Of a DNA stretch of 21,468 nt, positions 13,609-20,507 are shown in pieces. The translations under genes were made by a program, and so were the position numbers. Position 1 is the stretch's first letter. Each line of letters begins with the position of its first letter. This stretch comes from Phycisphaerae bacterium. GTDB taxonomy: Bacteria > Planctomycetota > Phycisphaerae > UBA1845 > Fen-1342. The stretch spans positions 1 to 21,468 of the forward strand of contig JAGVEP010000421.1 in NCBI GenBank assembly GCA_020058145.1, in the 5' to 3' direction. Below the pieces are notes generated by a model. It was not told the origin of the DNA. It saw only the letters and a program-made list of their open reading frames with translations, and did not search any database.

Positions 13609-15435
13609 CTACTCTACGGTCACCGACTTCGCCAGATTCCGCGGCTTGTCCACGTCGCAGCCGCGGAGGACGGCGGCGTGGTAAGCGAGCAACTGCAGCG
13701 GTACGACCGTCACGAGGGGCTGGAGCGCTTCGGGCACGTCCGGTACGTAAAGGACCTCTTCGGCCAGGTGACCGATTTGCTCGTCGCCCTCGGTCGCGAC
13801 CGCGATCACGCGGCCGCCGCGGCTGCGGACCTCTTCGATGTTGCTGATGACCTTCTCGTACAGGTGGTCGCGGACCGCGATGACGACGACCGGCATATCC
13901 GCATTGATGAGCGCGATCGGGCCGTGCTTCATCTCGGCCGCCGGGAGCCCCTCCGCATGAATGTAGCTGATTTCCTTGAGCTTCAGCGCGCCTTCCAACG
14001 CGATGGGGTACTGCAACCCGCGGCCGAGATACAGCCAGTTGTTCGCCTCTACAAAGTGCGCGGCAATCCTGCGCGTCTGGCTGGACAGGTCGAGCGTGCG
14101 TTCAATAGCCTCGGGCATCTTGCTGAGCGCGGTCAGATAGGCGCTGCACGCACTGTGGCCCAGGTGTCGCCGCCGGCCAAGAAACGCGGCCAGCAGGGAT
14201 AGAACGGTGACCTGGCCGAGAAAAGCCTTGGTCGACGCGACTCCGATCTCGGGTCCGACGTGCAGATAAACGCCCGCGTCGGTTTCGCGTGCGATCGTGG
14301 AGCCGACCGCGTTGACAATGCCGAGCGCGAGGGCGCCCTTCTCCTTGGCTTCGCGCAGGGCCGCCAGCGTGTCGGCGGTTTCGCCGCTCTGCGAAATCGC
14401 GATCACCACCGTGCGGTCGTCAACCAGCGGGTTGCGATAGCGAAACTCACTTGCATACTCGACCTCGCACGGAATGCGGGCCATCTCCTCGATCAGGTAC
14501 TCCCCGACGAGGCAGGCGTGCCACGCCGTCCCACACCCCGCCAGGATCACGCGTTGGCACCGGACAAGTTCACGCGTGGCCGCGGCCAGGCCGCCGAGAA
14601 CCACGCGGCCCTCGGCCGGATCAATGCGCCCACGCAGGCAGGTCCGCAGCGCCTCCGGCTGCTCAAAGATCTCCTTGCTCATGAAATGCTGGTGGCCGCC
14701 GAGCTCGATCTGCTCAAGCGTCCACTCCACTTCCTCGACCTCCTTGGTCACCGGGAGGGCTTGCAGGTTGGTCGTGTGGAATCCGTCGCGCGATACGACA
14801 ACCACCTCGTTATCGGACAAATAGATGACCTGCGGCGTGTGCTGGATGATCGCGGAGGCATCGGATGCGATGACGTATTCACCATCGCCGACCCCGACGA
14901 TCAGCGGGCTACCCCGCCGGGCCGCGACGATGCGATCGGGCTCGTCCGCGTGCAACACGGTGATGCCGAAGGTGCCGCGGACGTCGCGCAGCGCGCGGCG
15001 CACGGCCTCTTCGAGGTCGCCGTCGTAGAAATAGCCGATGAGCTTGGCGAGGACCTCGGTGTCCGTCTCGCTATCGAACGCCACGCCCTTTTGTTCGAGG
15101 AAGGTGCGCAGGACGCGGTAGTTTTTAATGATGCCGTTGTGGACGAGGGCGAGCCGGCCGCTGGCGTCGGTGTGCGGGTGGGCGTTGATCTCGGTCGGGG
15201 CCCCGTGGGTAGCCCAGCGCGTGTGAGCCATGCCAACGGTGCTGCCACCCACGCTGCCGTCGAGTTTCTGTTCGAGTGTTGCGATGCGCCCGACGCTGCG
15301 GCGGATAACGAGTTCGCCGTGCTTGAGGACGGCGATCCCGGCGGAATCATAGCCGCGGTATTCGAGCCGCTTCAGACCTTCGAGCAGGATCGGGGTGGCC
15401 TCACGTTGACCGAGGTAGGCGACGATTCCGCACAT
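13609..15435 (-). CDS. glmS: Glutamine--fructose-6-phosphate aminotransferase (isomerising)
   Basis: Makes glucosamine-6-phosphate from fructose-6-phosphate and glutamine, the entry step to UDP-GlcNAc; cytoplasmic, 608 residues, the normal length. The N-terminal class-II amidotransferase domain begins MCGIVAYLG, so C2 becomes the nucleophile after Met removal. It has EYRGYDSAGIA, HTRWATHGAPTEINAHPH and HNGIIKNY. Two SIS sugar-isomerase domains follow, with GCGTAWHACL, AISQSGETADTL, EISYIHAEGLPAAEMKHGPI and the C-terminal DKPRNLAKSVTVE. The start is fixed by the catalytic cysteine and preceded by GGGAGAAG. It is first in the minus-strand series, with a 13-base inverted repeat in its leader. 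Its presence implies amino-sugar synthesis for envelope polymers. Confidence 0.97.
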   Translation of the reverse strand: MCGIVAYLGQREATPILLEGLKRLEYRGYDSAGIAVLKHGELVIRRSVGRIATLEQKLDGSVGGSTVGMAHTRWATHGAPTEINAHPHTDASGRLALVHNGIIKNYRVLRTFLEQKGVAFDSETDTEVLAKLIGYFYDGDLEEAVRRALRDVRGTFGITVLHADEPDRIVAARRGSPLIVGVGDGEYVIASDASAIIQHTPQVIYLSDNEVVVVSRDGFHTTNLQALPVTKEVEEVEWTLEQIELGGHQHFMSKEIFEQPEALRTCLRGRIDPAEGRVVLGGLAAATRELVRCQRVILAGCGTAWHACLVGEYLIEEMARIPCEVEYASEFRYRNPLVDDRTVVIAISQSGETADTLAALREAKEKGALALGIVNAVGSTIARETDAGVYLHVGPEIGVASTKAFLGQVTVLSLLAAFLGRRRHLGHSACSAYLTALSKMPEAIERTLDLSSQTRRIAAHFVEANNWLYLGRGLQYPIALEGALKLKEISYIHAEGLPAAEMKHGPIALINADMPVVVIAVRDHLYEKVISNIEEVRSRGGRVIAVATEGDEQIGHLAEEVLYVPDVPEALQPLVTVVPLQLLAYHAAVLRGCDVDKPRNLAKSVTVE

Positions 15436-15456
15436 GCTCTTCTCCCGCGCAACCGG

Positions 15457-15492
15457 TCACAGCCGGTGCAACTTATAGGGCACCGGCTGTGA
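15457..15492. promoter_or_regulatory. 13-base inverted repeat in the glmS leader
   Basis: TCACAGCCGGTGC (15457-15469) and its exact complement (15480-15492) enclose a 10-base spacer, which on the minus strand reads CCTATAAGTT and includes a -10-like TATAAG. It lies 22-57 bases before the glmS start codon. It could be an operator, an attenuator hairpin or another dispersed palindrome; the sequence does not decide. No glmS ribozyme core was recognised. Confidence 0.6.
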
Positions 15493-15594
15493 GCCGATGT
15501 CCGCCTGGCAACGTGCCATTCTACTCACAATTACCGGTCCTGCGCATGACGAGCCGATTTTGGCACTTGCAAGCGATGCACCGACCGCGACGGG

Positions 15595-15610
15595 CCGATG
15601 ATGTCATCGG
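15595..15610. promoter_or_regulatory. Perfect palindrome upstream of the Hpt gene
   Basis: CCGATGA-TG-TCATCGG lies 120 bases before the Hpt ATG in the 294-base glmS/Hpt divergent spacer. GCACCGA at 15579-15585 is also complementary to TCGGTGC at 15607-15613, so alternative hairpins are possible. A regulator site is plausible but unproven. The rest of the spacer (15493-15729) shows no recognisable gene. Confidence 0.35.
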
Positions 15611-15729
15611 TGCGAGGCGTTCCAGAGTGGACTAGTTGCGGGCCCTGCGGCCCTCATACTTGGGGTACGCGGACGGCGCGACGCGGTTCGCAAGCGCCGC
15701 CGGAGATTAGCGTAACTCGCGAGACTGCC

Positions 15730-16074
15730 ATGAGTTCCATTAACGAAGCAGCCAAGTCGACGAAACTTGTTTCCCAGCTCTTGTTGGAGGACGCCGACCT
15801 GCGGGACATTGTCGAGGAGTTCGTTGGCGGCCTGGAGAGCCGCTTGGGTGAGCTAAAAGAAGCGCATCAGAAACTGGATTTCGAGATGCTCACCACCCTC
15901 GCGCATCGCCTCAAGGGAGCGGCCGGCTCCTACGGCTACCCGGAAATCAGCCGCTTGTGCGCGGCGATGGAGCAGAAGTTCGCGTCCCACCAGGCGGACG
16001 CCTTTGCGACCTACTGGATGGAACTCACGGGCTTCGCAGAGGCCGCCAGAGCGGGACTTGAGGTGGAGGCGTAA
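15730..16074 (+). CDS. Hpt (histidine phosphotransfer) domain protein
   Basis: Single-domain phosphotransfer protein, 114 residues, cytoplasmic. It relays phosphate between receiver domains in a phosphorelay. The active-site helix reads TTLAHRLKGAAGSYGYPEIS, with phospho-acceptor H59 followed by the conserved R/K-G-A-A-G pattern. The flanking helices (IVEEFVGGLESRLGEL before, AAMEQKFASHQADAF after) complete the four-helix fold. The ATG at 15730 is taken because the longer frame from 15598 reads through low-likelihood spacer sequence; the ribosome site is weak. No kinase or response regulator is adjacent, so its partners are elsewhere. The last codons and stop are part of a 36-base direct repeat found again at 16189-16224. 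Confidence 0.9.
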   Translation: MSSINEAAKSTKLVSQLLLEDADLRDIVEEFVGGLESRLGELKEAHQKLDFEMLTTLAHRLKGAAGSYGYPEISRLCAAMEQKFASHQADAFATYWMELTGFAEAARAGLEVEA

Positions 16075-16098
16075 GGCGGATGGTGGGCGGTGCCCACC
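16063..16098. repeat. First copy of 36-base direct repeat including the Hpt stop and a family-1 palindrome
   Basis: GTGGAGGCGTAAGGCGGATG followed by the GGTGGGC-GGT-GCCCACC palindrome matches 16189-16224 at 35 of 36 positions. The left part is the Hpt 3' coding end (Val-Glu-Ala-stop). Confidence 0.85.
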
Positions 16099-16188
16099 GT
16101 AGCGGCCGGGCTCTGCACCGGCCGGTGTGTAGCGGCCGGGCTCTGTACCGGCCGGTGTGTAGCGGCCGGGCTCTGTACCGGCCGTTCC
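16099..16188. repeat. Three tandem 30-base palindromic units (family 3)
   Basis: Units at 16099-16128, 16129-16158 and 16159-16188 each carry GTAGCGGCCGGGCTCTGTAC then CGGCCG; they differ by one loop base and the last four bases. Each can fold with arms CGGCCGG/CCGGCCG. They lie between the convergent Hpt and mrp genes, a usual place for REP-like elements, and may act as bidirectional terminators. A copy is also found inside the dehydrogenase gene at 8600-8626. Confidence 0.88.
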
Positions 16189-16229
16189 GTGGAGGCATAA
16201 GGCGGATGGTGGGCGGTGCCCACCCTACG
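16189..16229. repeat. Second copy of 36-base direct repeat, supplying the mrp stop codon
   Basis: It repeats 16063-16098 with GCGTAA changed to GCATAA, followed by CTACG. The TAG stop of mrp (bases 16225-16227 on the minus strand) is made from the CTACG tail typical of family-1 palindromes. Confidence 0.85.
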
Positions 16230-17088
16230 TGATCTTGAGCTGCGGCAGCGGCATTCGCTTGCGGGCCTGGTCTAAGATCGCCGTTTCGAGCCGCGTGACA
16301 AAATCGTCCAGCGCCGCGGCTACCGGGGGGTCCACGTCGGTGAAGTTGGCAAACGGCCGGCCCTCGTCGCCGTGCTGCCGAATCGCGATGTTCAGCGGGA
16401 TCGCACCTAGAAACGGCACTTCCAGCGTTTCCGCCGCCGCCTTGGCGCCGCCGTGGCTGAAGATCTCATCGCGGTGCCCGCAGTGGGGGCAGACGTAGTA
16501 GCTCATGTTCTCGACGATGCCGAGCGGCTGAACACCGAGCTTCTGGTACATCTTCAGAGCCCGAACCGCGTCGAGCAGGGCCACCGGTTGCGGCGTGCAG
16601 ACGACGACCGCACCGGTGAGCGGGATGCTCTGGGCCAGCGTGAGCGGGATATCACCCGTGCCGGGCGGCAAGTCGACGAAGAGATAGTCGAGTTCGCCCC
16701 AGTCGGTGCGGTCGAGGAATTCCTTGACGTATTTCTGCGCCATCGGGCCGCGCCAGATCACCGCCTGATCCGGGCGCACCAGGTAGCCGATGCTGACGAG
16801 CTTCAAGCCATCCACGATGGTGGGCAGGACGCGGCCGTGGTCGTCGAGATCGAGCTGCCGGTCGGAGGTGCCCGTCAGGATGGGCAGCGACGGGCCGTAC
16901 ACGTCGGCGTCGAGCAGCGCCGCCCTGCGACCTTTGCGCAACAGGCCGACGGCAGCGAGCACGGCGATCGTGCTCTTGCCGACGCCGCCCTTGCCGGCGC
17001 CGACGGCAATGACGTGCTTGACGCCAAACAGCGGGCTCAGCGGGGGCTGTGGCGAGTCGGGTTGTGCGGGCTGAGCACTATCAGACAT
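16225..17088 (-). CDS. mrp: Mrp/NBP35-family iron-sulfur cluster carrier ATPase
   Basis: P-loop ATPase of the MinD/Mrp class, 287 residues, cytoplasmic. Homologues carry and transfer Fe-S clusters to apoproteins. The deviant Walker A GKGGVGKST is at 32-40, DADVYGPSLPIL (60-71) and FVDLPPGTGD (137-146) are the other nucleotide motifs, and the cluster-binding C200-P-H-C203 is present. The N-terminal MIP18/DUF59 domain of longer Mrp proteins is absent; a short Gln/Pro-rich segment replaces it. The ATG at 17088 follows GGAGG; the frame is open further upstream into the cytochrome gene but only as a shadow. It is last in line after three multiheme genes, so it may share their transcript. A maturation role for cytochrome-linked Fe-S partners is only a guess. 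Confidence 0.93.
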   Translation of the reverse strand: MSDSAQPAQPDSPQPPLSPLFGVKHVIAVGAGKGGVGKSTIAVLAAVGLLRKGRRAALLDADVYGPSLPILTGTSDRQLDLDDHGRVLPTIVDGLKLVSIGYLVRPDQAVIWRGPMAQKYVKEFLDRTDWGELDYLFVDLPPGTGDIPLTLAQSIPLTGAVVVCTPQPVALLDAVRALKMYQKLGVQPLGIVENMSYYVCPHCGHRDEIFSHGGAKAAAETLEVPFLGAIPLNIAIRQHGDEGRPFANFTDVDPPVAAALDDFVTRLETAILDQARKRMPLPQLKIT

Positions 17089-17146
17089 CGGCGCTGCCTC
17101 CAGTCTATTAAGGATAGACGCCGGGCCGGGATGTACCAGCCCAGAC

Positions 17147-17181
17147 GATTTTGGAATTTGGATTTTGGATTTTGGATTGGG
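17147..17181. repeat. Five 7-base tandem units GATTTTG
   Basis: GATTTTG-GAATTTG-GATTTTG-GATTTTG-GATTGGG makes an AT-rich island in the 122-base spacer between the octaheme gene and mrp. Its base content is unlike the surrounding DNA. It resembles a dispersed minisatellite; no function is evident. Confidence 0.7.
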
Positions 17182-17210
17182 GCTTGCCGGAGGCACAGTG
17201 GCGCGGCGCA

Positions 17211-18497
17211 TCACTGGCCGGTGGGCGCGGCCGCTTTCAGGTGCATGTTTTTCCCGATCGTCGCCGCCCCCTGGGCGGAGATGATAAAGACGCTGCCGGT
17301 GCCATTGTGACACCGGAGGCACACAAAGTCCGGCGCGACGGCCGCGCGACCCTGGTTGTCCTTCACGACCTGTGATCCGTCCGCGCTGAACATCTGGGCG
17401 GCGGTCGCACCGGTCGTGTCGATCCGGAATACGTGCGTCCGCACATCGCCGACGCGGGCTTCGCTTTCTCCAACGAGCGCCGGCCCGGCCGCCGAATTGC
17501 TGCGCCCGGCGTAGGGCATGTGGCAACTCGCGCACGCCAGTTTCTCGGTGTAATCGCCGCGGACGAGCGTGAAGTCGTCGTGGAACGCCATGTTGTGGTC
17601 GGGGTGGCAGGCGGCGCAGTCGTTGCGCAAGCCCTGGCTGCGAGCGTAAGTCGTCGAAACGTGTGGATCGTGGCAGACCGTGCAACTGAACTGCGCGTGT
17701 CCGCCGCTGGCACGCAGCTCGGCGAACTGTGCACTGTGGCTGATGAAGCCGCCCGCCGCAGTGATGACGTTCGGGTCATCCCCGTCGAGATGGCAACGGG
17801 CGCAAATCCGGCCACTGGGATCGGCGAAGATCTTGCGGGCGCGTGGGTCTTTGACGTGGTTCGAGCCGGGTCCGTGGCAAGCCTCGCACGTCACGCCCGG
17901 CTCGGCCCAGGTACCTTGGATGCCCGGCCGGCCGTCCTGGAACTGCGGCCGCGCGGCGTCTTGGGGCTGCGCACCGACCGCGTGGCAGCGAAAACACTCG
18001 TACGCGTATGCGCGCGGCTGCGTTTGCTCCGGTTTGTAGGCCGCAAAGCTCGCCGTCGTCCCGTTTTGCAGGAAATCGAGGTACCACTGCGCGTGGGTGC
18101 CGGCAGTGCCATCGGTCAGGACATATCCGTCGGCGTCGACGAAGAAAGCACCGTGCGTGTAGCCGCCGATGACGTAGCTCACGTCGCGCCAGGTCCTGCC
18201 CACCGGCGGGTTTGGCACGCCGGCGCGCGTGCCCGCGGCGGGATACTGCGGGGCCGCGTCTTCGACGCGTTTGAGGGCTTGGCCGTGCCCGTGTGCGTGG
18301 GTCAGCTCGGCGTAATCGGGGTGACAAGCCGCGCAGGCCGCCGAGCCGATGTAGCTGGCGCCGAAGTTATTCGGATCGGTCGTGTTATTGAAGACGCCTG
18401 GCCCGGCGCTCTCCTCGGACGGGACCGCGAGCGGGCAGGCGCCGAGGAGCAGCGGCAGTGCGGCTGTAAACAGCACCCGTACTAGCGATGATGACAT
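17211..18497 (-). CDS. Octaheme c-type cytochrome lipoprotein
   Basis: Exported electron-transfer protein, 428 residues, with eight CXXCH heme sites at C55, C168, C204, C232, C272, C294, C322 and C393. The N-terminus MSSSLVRVLFTAALPLLLGA followed by C21 is a lipoprotein signal peptide, so the mature protein is probably lipid-anchored at a membrane surface. The first region (GSAACAACHPDYAEL, WRDVSYVIGGYTHGAFF, TAGTHAQWYLDF) resembles cytochrome c554-like multiheme proteins. Several histidines (H67, H69, H71, H215, H280, H301) could be distal heme ligands. ATG 18497 is preferred over an in-frame TTG at 18518, and it overlaps the upstream gene end by 16 bases. It lies in one transcription unit with two other multiheme genes; enzymatic activity versus pure electron transfer cannot be decided. 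Confidence 0.9.
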   Translation of the reverse strand: MSSSLVRVLFTAALPLLLGACPLAVPSEESAGPGVFNNTTDPNNFGASYIGSAACAACHPDYAELTHAHGHGQALKRVEDAAPQYPAAGTRAGVPNPPVGRTWRDVSYVIGGYTHGAFFVDADGYVLTDGTAGTHAQWYLDFLQNGTTASFAAYKPEQTQPRAYAYECFRCHAVGAQPQDAARPQFQDGRPGIQGTWAEPGVTCEACHGPGSNHVKDPRARKIFADPSGRICARCHLDGDDPNVITAAGGFISHSAQFAELRASGGHAQFSCTVCHDPHVSTTYARSQGLRNDCAACHPDHNMAFHDDFTLVRGDYTEKLACASCHMPYAGRSNSAAGPALVGESEARVGDVRTHVFRIDTTGATAAQMFSADGSQVVKDNQGRAAVAPDFVCLRCHNGTGSVFIISAQGAATIGKNMHLKAAAPTGQ

Positions 18498-20506
18498 TCG
18501 GAACACAAGTCTATCCAATTGGCGCGCAAAGCGCTGCGCCGCTCCTCGGGACGGGTCGCCAGCGTACCGAGTTCGCTGTCCTCTGGAAACAGGCCCGCGT
18601 AGTGCGGGTTGTGACAGGAATAGCAGGTCACCTGGCCGTCGCCGAGCGGCAGCCGGGCCGGCTCGCGCTGCGACGCGGAGACCATTTTGGCCAGGTCCAC
18701 CAGGGGGGAGTCATGCGTGCGCCGCAATTCGCGGGTCAGCATCCACTCGCGAATCCGCGGCGTGACCGGGCGATCCACGTGTCCCTGCGGCGAAAGGTCC
18801 CAGTGGCGCGTGTGACAATTCAGGCAAAGCTGCGACGTCGCCGTCCGCAGGTGCGGCTCGAACTTGCGTTGGCCGTCCGCGGTGACTTCGGGCCGCCGGG
18901 TGTGACAGAAAAGGCAGGCGTCTTCGCGAACGCGTCCGGAGGCGTCGCGCTGCCGATGGGGGCTGAAACGCTCGCCGATTTCGGTGCGGTGGCACGTGCC
19001 GCAGTACTCCAGGGTGCGCTGCGGGTCGTAGCCGCGCAGCAGCTTCGCGTTGATTTCGGGCCGCCGCACGGCCGGGTCGCAGTGGCGCTCGATATCGTGA
19101 CAGGTCAGGCAGCCGATCGTGCCGTGAATGTCCGGAAAGCCATCGGGTACGCTGACGAGATCGGATGTGATGGGCCGCCCGATGGGGTGCGGGTCGGCCG
19201 GTGCCTGCGCGCCGTCGTGGCACGACAGGCATAGTCTATCCGACTCCGCCAGGGCAATGGGCAGCAGGCGTTCGCCCGCGGTCTGGTGGCATTTCGTACA
19301 CCGCGCGGGATCCCAATGCGGGTTGATCGCCGCCGTAGCGGATGAACGTGGTTTCCAGTTGCTGGCCGGGGCGGATGACGGCGCGCGCAGCGCCGGGGCC
19401 TGGGTACCGAGCCACGCGTATACGCGGATGCCGGGTTCATTCAGTTGCTCGGAGACCAGCACGTAGTACGCGGGCTGGGCATCGGGCGGCAACTTCAGCG
19501 CGGTGCGCGGCGCCCGTTGGCTGACGGCGATTCCGCTGGGCAACGTCAATTCACCGCCGCCGGACTGCGGTTCGCCAAAGGTCAGGAGCGGCGTGCCGTC
19601 GGGTGAAAACGCGTGGACGCGCTGCGCGAAGGCATCCGTGACGAAAATCGTACCGTCGGGGCCGACGGCCAGGTCCTTCGGACGCGCGAACGTCCCCGGC
19701 GAATCGCCGTGCTGCCCAAGCGTGCGAATCCACTGGCCGTCCGGCGTCAAGATCTGCACGCGGTAGTTCAGCAGGTCGACGACGCACACGTTGCCGTCAG
19801 GCGTGCGGGCCAGGCTGCGGGGCAACTTGAACTGCAGCGCTGCATCGCCGTGCGCGCCGATGGTGCGGAGATAGTGCCCGCTGGCGAGGTCGAAGACTTC
19901 GATCGTGTGGCGGGCGAGGTTGGTGACCCAGACGGTCTCGGCGACGGCGAGCACGCCCCCGGCGCGGAATTCGCCGCCGTCGAACGTGTACCGGCAACGC
20001 TGACGGCCGGCAGCATCCACCCGGCGCACGCCGCCCCGGTCGCAGATCAGCCGGTCGCCGCCGGGCAGGATGTCCACGGCGAAGGGATGTTCCAGCGGCG
20101 GGTCAAAGACCTCCTCGACGACCCGGTCCGCGGTCGCATCCCAGCGAAAAATCGTGTTCAGGGCGTTGTCGCAGATCAGCACGGTTGTATCGCGGGCCGC
20201 GAGGCCGGTTGGATTCGCGATCGTCAGCGGCGGCGGCGGTTCGGCGCCGAAGAGGAACAGCGCCAGGTCAACCTGGGTTTGCGAGAGCGGAGCCGCACCG
20301 TGCAGCGTGCCCAGTGCGATCACGCGTGGCACCTGCGGCTGGGGGGGATAGAACCGCGCGCTGTCCGCGCCGTGCGACCCACGCCCGCCGATTTCGCAGC
20401 CCGGTAGTAGTGCGGCCAGTATCCAGCAAACCGGCACGAGCGCACGCAGGCGCGGAGAGGCCGCTCCTTCGTGCCTTCGTGCCTTCGTGCCTTCGTGCCT
20501 GTTCAT
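18482..20506 (-). CDS. NHL beta-propeller / octaheme cytochrome fusion lipoprotein
   Basis: Large exported protein, 674 residues. A signal peptide RALVPVCWILAALLPG with lipobox cysteine C37 gives a lipoprotein. Residues about 85-365 form an NHL-type propeller, with repeated motifs such as LPRSLARTPDGNVCVVDLLN (229-248), RPKDLAVGPDGTIFVTDAFA (275-294) and LPSGIAV. The C-terminal part holds eight CXXCH sites at C403, C426, C466, C502, C531, C561, C628 and C668. The first residues (RHEGTKARRHEGA) come from a tandem octanucleotide repeat, so the native start is uncertain; GTG codons near residue 24 are alternatives. The ATG lies one base after the stop of the upstream tetraheme gene, so translation is coupled. 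The propeller may bind a partner protein or substrate that feeds or drains electrons; this is inference from architecture. Confidence 0.88.
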   Translation of the reverse strand: MNRHEGTKARRHEGAASPRLRALVPVCWILAALLPGCEIGGRGSHGADSARFYPPQPQVPRVIALGTLHGAAPLSQTQVDLALFLFGAEPPPPLTIANPTGLAARDTTVLICDNALNTIFRWDATADRVVEEVFDPPLEHPFAVDILPGGDRLICDRGGVRRVDAAGRQRCRYTFDGGEFRAGGVLAVAETVWVTNLARHTIEVFDLASGHYLRTIGAHGDAALQFKLPRSLARTPDGNVCVVDLLNYRVQILTPDGQWIRTLGQHGDSPGTFARPKDLAVGPDGTIFVTDAFAQRVHAFSPDGTPLLTFGEPQSGGGELTLPSGIAVSQRAPRTALKLPPDAQPAYYVLVSEQLNEPGIRVYAWLGTQAPALRAPSSAPASNWKPRSSATAAINPHWDPARCTKCHQTAGERLLPIALAESDRLCLSCHDGAQAPADPHPIGRPITSDLVSVPDGFPDIHGTIGCLTCHDIERHCDPAVRRPEINAKLLRGYDPQRTLEYCGTCHRTEIGERFSPHRQRDASGRVREDACLFCHTRRPEVTADGQRKFEPHLRTATSQLCLNCHTRHWDLSPQGHVDRPVTPRIREWMLTRELRRTHDSPLVDLAKMVSASQREPARLPLGDGQVTCYSCHNPHYAGLFPEDSELGTLATRPEERRSALRANWIDLCSECHHR
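20466..20500. repeat. Octanucleotide tandem repeat (4.4 x CCTTCGTG) in the first codons of the fusion lipoprotein
   Basis: Perfect units start at 20466, 20474, 20482 and 20490, followed by CCT. They lie 4-38 bases after the ATG (20506) on the minus strand. Because 8 is not a multiple of 3, gain or loss of a unit would shift the frame ahead of the signal peptide. Confidence 0.9.
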
Positions 20507-20507
20507 A

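Noticed and set aside
14260..15492. 410-codon plus-strand frame over glmS
   Set aside because: Shadow of glmS; composition and lack of motifs argue against a gene.
15435..15500. glmS ribozyme/riboswitch in the glmS leader
   Set aside because: The leader is too short and has only a simple inverted repeat; no ribozyme core recognised.
15558..15580. Sigma-54 promoter (TGGCAC followed by TTGCA)
   Set aside because: The GG and GC doublets are not at the required spacing (9 or 13 bases between them instead of 10).
16099..16188. Three 30-base repeats as a CRISPR array
   Set aside because: The units are contiguous with no unique spacers, and no cas gene is present.
16011..16223. Minus-strand 70-codon frame with HRPVQSPAAT repeats
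   Set aside because: Only translated tandem palindrome DNA, partly over the Hpt gene; no sign of selection for protein.
17089..17685. In-frame N-terminal extension of mrp by 199 residues
   Set aside because: It overlaps the cytochrome gene in another frame, is Arg/Pro/His-rich, and the ATG at 17088 has GGAGG and leads directly to the ATPase domain.
17433..18485. 350-codon plus-strand frame over the octaheme gene
   Set aside because: Shadow frame; the minus strand has eight CXXCH sites and a lipobox.
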